DNA from: Margaritifera margaritifera
Lineage: Eukaryota > Mollusca > Bivalvia > Unionida > Margaritiferidae
Direction of reading: 5' to 3'
DNA length: 64,000 nt
Assembly (NCBI GenBank): GCA_029931535.1
Contig: JAQPZY010001346.1
Span: 868,001-932,000 of the forward strand
Below are positions 60,541-64,000 of this stretch, in pieces. Positions within the stretch are counted from its first letter, which is position 1; each line of letters starts with the position of its first letter. The position numbers and the translations under genes are program-made. A model generated the notes under the pieces. It had not been told where the DNA came from. It did no database searches and worked only from the letters and a program-made list of their open reading frames with translations.

Positions 60541-60960
60541 AACTCGTACATGGCCGAATGGCCGCACACGAGTATAATCCAAATAACTTAAATGTTAAAA
60601 ATATGTAGTTTTTTGGGGGGTAAAACTAATTTTAATTATGCAATACTTACCCATCACTATTATATAGCTTTATTCCTTTTTCGTGTCGAAAAACTCGTCC
60701 GTTCGATGTGAAAACATTCTCCCACTTAAAGTGGAGAATTTGTCAACAAGCCACGTCACGCCCGTGCATCTCTCTGCGCCTGCGCGAACATTCATCTTTT
60801 TCATAGACGAAATTACGCCAGGGCATCAGAGCGGGGTGGGAGGAGGGCATTTGATAATAGTGATGGGCAAGTATTGCATAATTAAAATTAGTTTTACCCC
60901 CCAAAAAACTACATTTTAATAGCAGCAATACATTTACCCATCACTATTATATAGCTGAAT
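60541..60960 (-). repeat. 3' terminal region of the YR retrotransposon with inverted and direct repeats
   Basis: A 61-base segment at 60603-60663 recurs inverted at 60854-60914 with a single mismatch. About 30 bases at 60640-60669 recur as a direct copy at 60925-60956 with two extra bases. The shared core is TACCCATCACTATTATATAG. A short palindromic stem (CTCGT, GGCC, GGCC, ACGAG) lies at 60543-60572. Such combinations of inverted and split direct repeats are the terminal signature of DIRS/Ngaro elements. The partner terminus is off the right edge. Confidence 0.75.
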
Positions 60961-61052
60961 TTGTCAGTTAGGTGGGTCGGCTGATGTTAAACTGATCAAA
61001 AACAGAGGAAAAATGTAAACTACTCACCATTTGAGGGGAGATGTCCACTTTA

Positions 61053-63953
61053 CTATTTGCTGGAGTCCTTCTGGGCCACATGTTGTGCCGCAACTATGGG
61101 ACCCAGAGAAAATATGCCTGTGCTTTGATGTGCTAATGAGCGGAGGTAGAAGGACGAAAAGGTAGTATGGGATCGCCAAAATGCTGCCTTCATGACGTCC
61201 TCCAGAGACGAGTGATTTAGATAGGCCCATGAGGCAGCGACGGCTCGAACCTCATGGGCTTTTAGTTTCATAAAGGGAAGGTCTCTATCAGTAAGGGACT
61301 GGTAAGCTCTTTTAATTGTGGTGACAATCCACCTTGAAATCGTGAAGGCCAAAATATCAACGGAGCCCTTAAGAGGAAGGAAAAGACGTTTCCTGCCCTT
61401 TCTTTTCACTTTTGAAGCATTTAGATAGAAACGCAGTGCCCTAACTGGGCATAAGAGCCTATCTTGATCATCCCCAGCACAGATTCGACTAAGACTGGGG
61501 ATGTCTATAGGTGATGGAGCTACCGCAGGTAATTGATTTTTGGCTAAAAATCCTGGCTGACAAAGGAGGGAAACGGATTCAAAATTGCCATCAAAACGGA
61601 GACAGCCAGTGTCCACCGACAATGCATGAATCTCGCTACGTCTTCTCGCAGACGCCAAAGCGAGTAAAAATACCGTCTTGAGTGTGAGATCCTGAAAGGA
61701 TGCCTCACTCAATGGTTCATAGGGGGTTTTTGTTAAGGACCATAAAACACATGATAGATTCCATCTAGGCGTCAGAGAGCGAGTGACAGGTCTCTGTAGC
61801 TCAAAATACTTAATGAGATCGGCAAGGTGTGGATCTGAACCAATCTCCGAGCCCTGAGAGAATTTAAGTGTGTTAGAAATGGCGGCTCTATAGCCCTTGA
61901 TAGTAGATACTGAACATCTTTTGTTCTCGAAAAGGAACAAAAGGAAATCAGCAATGGCAGTTATAGAGGAACAGCTGGGATCAACACGTTTCCTACTGCA
62001 CCAATCACAGAAGATTCTCCACCTGGCATCATAGACCTTGGATGTAGAAGCTCTCCTGGCCTGAATGATGCAACTGGCAACCCGGCCCGAAAACTTGTTC
62101 TGGCGGATAGATCGCTTGAGATGAACCAAGCGTGAAGGTGGAGAATGTGTGGGCTGTTGTGTAGGAGGGAGCCCCTGTGTTGTGACAGAAGATCCCTCCG
62201 GTGAGAGAGAGATCTGGGTTGATCTATCAATAGATCTAGAAGATCGTTGAACCACGATCGTTGGGGCCATAACGGAGCTATGAGAATGATCCAGGCAGTG
62301 GAAGTTCTTACTTTTTGCAGAACTTGGGGAAGCAATTGGAACGGTGGGAAGGCGTATGCGAACAGACGATCCCACTGGAAGCTGATCGCGTCCACTGCCC
62401 ACGCTCTCTGGTCCGGGACTGAGGAGACATAAAAGGGGAGTCTGTTGTTGAGCCTGGTCGCAAACAAGTCCACAAGGGGCCTTCCCCATAGTGAGAAAAG
62501 GGACTCTGTCACTTCGCGGTGAAGAGTCCATTCTGTGAGAACTGATTGGCCTGACCTGGACAGACTGTCCGCTAAGATGTTCTTTTTCCCTGGGATGTGG
62601 CGAACTCGGAGGGAGATGTTCTCCGTGGTAGCCCAGCGGAGGAGGTTCCAGACCTCCATGCAAAGAGAAGGAGCATGTGTGCCTCCTTGACGTCGGAGAT
62701 AAGCTACGACGGACGTGTTGTCGGAGGAGACCATGACACAACGACCCCTTACTCTGTCGACGCACCCTTGTAACGCTAGAAAGACAGCCTTCATTTCTAG
62801 GTTGTTTATGTGGAGGGACGACTCGTGTAGGGTCCAAAGGCCCTGAAGAGTTATCCCCTCCGGCTCTAGATGAGCACCCCAACCGGAATCTGACGCGTCG
62901 TGGAACAGGTAGGAGTGGGGATCCTGAGCGTGCATGGGGACCCCAGCTAGGAATCTGTCTCGATTCATCCACCATCGCAGATGATGATGGAAACCTGGTC
63001 CTAGAGGAATCAGAGCTGATAGAGAATCCTTGTGTGGTTTCCACCTTGCGAGTAGGAGAAACTGTAGAGGGCGCATATGGAGCCGTCCTAAGGGAACCAG
63101 ATCTGTAGCGGCGTTCAAGGTTCCCAGTAGGGATAGGTAAAGGCGAGCAGACAACACGGTTTTTACTCGTAGTGTCTCTAAGAGTGCCAGGATTCGATCT
63201 ATACGCTCTCCGGGAACCCGGACTAAGTTCTGGTTTGTGAGGAAGTTGATTCCTACACAAACGAAGTCTTGGGATGGAATCAGTTCCGACTTCTCGAGGT
63301 TGGGTAAAAGACCCAATCGAGTTACTGTGGACCAACAACGGAACAGATCCTGATGGAGGGACTGAACCTGAACGTTGTGGATTAGCCAGTCGTCGAAGTA
63401 TTGGGGGATCAGGGTTCCCCGTACTCGTAGATAAGACGCTATTACTCCCATAACTCGGGTGAAAACTCTGGGTGCGGAAGCTATTCCGAACGGCAGAACC
63501 CGGAATTGAAAAACTTCCTGGTCCAAGCAAAACCGGAGATATTTCCGATGAGGTGGAAAAAAACGGAATGTGAAGATATGCATCTTGAAGGTCGATGGAG
63601 ACCGCCCAATCCGATGGCCGCATCGCATTTCGGATTGAGGAGGTGGTCTCCATCTTGAAATGTTCCTCCAAAAGAAAACGGTTTAAGGGGGAGAGATCGA
63701 TAATAAGGCGAAATTTCCCACTTTTCTTGGTGACCAGGAAGATTCGGGAGTAGAATGCAGGAGACTGATCGTTCAGGACCCTCTCGACTGCCCCTTTTTG
63801 TAAAAGGGTATTTACCTCTTCCCTTAGTTCCACCAGATTGGACTGATGAAAGAATACGGGGTCCTTGATAGTGGAGGTTGTTCCTGAAACTGAATACGGT
63901 AACCCTCGCTTACAAGAGAAAGGACCCACCCATCGTCCGTGATACTTGCCCAA
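61053..63953 (-). CDS. 966-codon ORF: RT fingers, long out-of-frame spacer, tyrosine recombinase
   Basis: Residues about 35-131 are RT fingers in frame (FRLIIDLSPLNRF, SIDLQDAYLHIPF). Residues about 132-620 are Ser/Pro/Arg-rich and look like an out-of-frame reading of the RT/RNase H gene. Residues about 640-966 are a tyrosine recombinase: an N-terminal core-binding part (SKVYDARWRIFCDWC), catalytic Arg in ARRRSEIHAL (about 771), HEVR (His about 900, Arg about 903), Trp about 926 and nucleophile Tyr about 936 in SSFYLRSL. These enzymes integrate circular element DNA by site-specific recombination. In DIRS-type elements the recombinase ORF normally overlaps the RT/RNase H ORF, so the functional recombinase ORF probably starts inside this frame and the 966-codon length is incidental. 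The recombinase looks intact. Confidence 0.85.
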   Translation of the reverse strand: MGKYHGRWVGPFSCKRGLPYSVSGTTSTIKDPVFFHQSNLVELREEVNTLLQKGAVERVLNDQSPAFYSRIFLVTKKSGKFRLIIDLSPLNRFLLEEHFKMETTSSIRNAMRPSDWAVSIDLQDAYLHIPFFSTSSEISPVLLGPGSFSIPGSAVRNSFRTQSFHPSYGSNSVLSTSTGNPDPPILRRLANPQRSGSVPPSGSVPLLVHSNSIGSFTQPREVGTDSIPRLRLCRNQLPHKPELSPGSRRAYRSNPGTLRDTTSKNRVVCSPLPIPTGNLERRYRSGSLRTAPYAPSTVSPTRKVETTQGFSISSDSSRTRFPSSSAMVDESRQIPSWGPHARSGSPLLPVPRRVRFRLGCSSRAGGDNSSGPLDPTRVVPPHKQPRNEGCLSSVTRVRRQSKGSLCHGLLRQHVRRSLSPTSRRHTCSFSLHGGLEPPPLGYHGEHLPPSSPHPREKEHLSGQSVQVRPISSHRMDSSPRSDRVPFLTMGKAPCGLVCDQAQQQTPLLCLLSPGPESVGSGRDQLPVGSSVRIRLPTVPIASPSSAKSKNFHCLDHSHSSVMAPTIVVQRSSRSIDRSTQISLSPEGSSVTTQGLPPTQQPTHSPPSRLVHLKRSIRQNKFSGRVASCIIQARRASTSKVYDARWRIFCDWCSRKRVDPSCSSITAIADFLLFLFENKRCSVSTIKGYRAAISNTLKFSQGSEIGSDPHLADLIKYFELQRPVTRSLTPRWNLSCVLWSLTKTPYEPLSEASFQDLTLKTVFLLALASARRRSEIHALSVDTGCLRFDGNFESVSLLCQPGFLAKNQLPAVAPSPIDIPSLSRICAGDDQDRLLCPVRALRFYLNASKVKRKGRKRLFLPLKGSVDILAFTISRWIVTTIKRAYQSLTDRDLPFMKLKAHEVRAVAASWAYLNHSSLEDVMKAAFWRSHTTFSSFYLRSLAHQSTGIFSLGPIVAAQHVAQKDSSK
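61961..63628 (-). pseudogene. RT palm/thumb and RNase H of the YR retrotransposon
   Basis: The frame is 555 codons long. The coding match starts at about codon 23, after an A7 run (T7 on the coding strand) at 63557-63563. RT: RKYLRF, then VLPFGIASAPRVF, then the catalytic YFDD at about residues 77-80. RNase H: HDAS (Asp about 244), NLEMKA (Glu about 278), SSDNT (Asp about 303) and ADSLSR (Asp about 354), so all four acidic residues are present. The RT fingers (DLSPLNRF, SIDLQDAYLHIPF) are in the other frame upstream of the T7 run, so RT is split by one base. The C-terminal part overlaps the recombinase frame. It could be a homopolymer mutation, an assembly error or programmed frameshifting; mutation is simplest. 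Confidence 0.85.
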
Positions 63954-64000
63954 GCCTCTGAAAAGAGGCCTAGGCGAGCCCCTACGGGAATGTTTGGGAG
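63855..64000 (-). pseudogene. YR retrotransposon RT, N-terminal segment in a third frame
   Basis: A frame different from the two long ones reads RLGLFSEAWASITDDGWVLS then EGYRIQF and PPLSRTP. This is the typical segment just before the fingers of DIRS-type reverse transcriptases (Trp-x(6)-Trp-Val-Leu, then Gly-Tyr-x-Ile-x-Phe). It ends in stops soon after, while the expected continuation (NLVELREEVNTLLQKGAVE) lies in the frame of the 966-codon ORF. A frame break therefore lies near 63855-63875. The segment continues past the window edge. Confidence 0.7.

Larger units (their letters stand above)
60960..64000 (-). mobile_element. DIRS/Ngaro-type tyrosine-recombinase retrotransposon, 3' part (runs off the right edge)
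   Basis: The minus strand carries, in order, an RT start, RT core, RNase H and a tyrosine recombinase, which is the order that defines YR retrotransposons. There is no DDE integrase and no LTR pair. Base composition is visibly richer in G+C than the rest of the window, suggesting a younger or foreign sequence. The element sits in an intron of, or upstream of, the RNF213-like gene and in the same orientation. Its 5' end, any gag-like ORF and its left terminus are outside the window, so DIRS and Ngaro cannot be told apart with certainty. Confidence 0.9.

Noticed and set aside
60683..60928. ORFs on both strands in the terminal region of the YR retrotransposon
   Set aside because: They cover the inverted repeats and their spacer; no homology and no role expected.

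Overview
Kind of DNA. This is eukaryotic nuclear DNA from an animal. It is AT-rich, with long introns, GT-AG exon borders, abundant microsatellites and many retroelements and DNA transposons. It contains several dispersed repeat families (CCTTGACC-rich 150-base units, units ending in GGTGGGCATATAAAAA, units ending in AGTAGAGCTAAAAA) that I associate with molluscs. A mollusc is my best guess for the source, but the sequence does not prove it.

The host gene. One protein-coding gene is well supported: the 3' end of an RNF213-like giant E3 ubiquitin ligase on the minus strand. Nine short exons lie between 59469 and 8631. Every junction has a consensus splice site and a matching phase, and together they give 1200 nt, that is 399 residues plus a stop. 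The upstream exons are outside the window. The eight introns total about 49.6 kb and are packed with mobile DNA. The first 8.6 kb lies downstream of the stop codon and holds repeats, microsatellites and one doubtful exon.

Mobile elements by region. 9.2-13.3 kb: two short hAT-type MITEs and a hAT-like element (11024-12424) carrying another repeat. 13.4-17.7 kb: fold-back DNA and a 2.8 kb hAT-like element with a 6-base target duplication and a second hAT remnant nested in it. 18.7-20.3 kb and 38.9-40.3 kb: two copies of one pogo-like element, with a third fragment at 23.8 kb. 27.3-28.7 kb: a third copy of the hAT-like element, retaining a finger-like N-terminus and the C-terminal dimerisation motif. 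29.4-30.9 kb: a 5'-truncated LINE inside an older repeat. 32.9-33.6 kb: a non-coding element inserted in a tandem repeat. 40.4-42.5 kb: the 5' part of an LTR retrotransposon. 43.6-47.2 kb: a LINE split by a pogo-like MITE. 50.5-52.1 kb: a pogo-like transposon retaining its CENP-B-type DNA-binding domain. 60.5-64.0 kb: the 3' part of a DIRS/Ngaro-type tyrosine-recombinase retrotransposon, in the same orientation as the host gene.

How it fits together. Nothing here is an operon or a multi-gene system. The window is a slowly evolving coding tail stretched across a transposon graveyard. The most informative signals are nested insertions with readable target duplications, the overlapping open frames of the DIRS-type element, and repeat families that carry nuclear-receptor-like half-sites into the introns.
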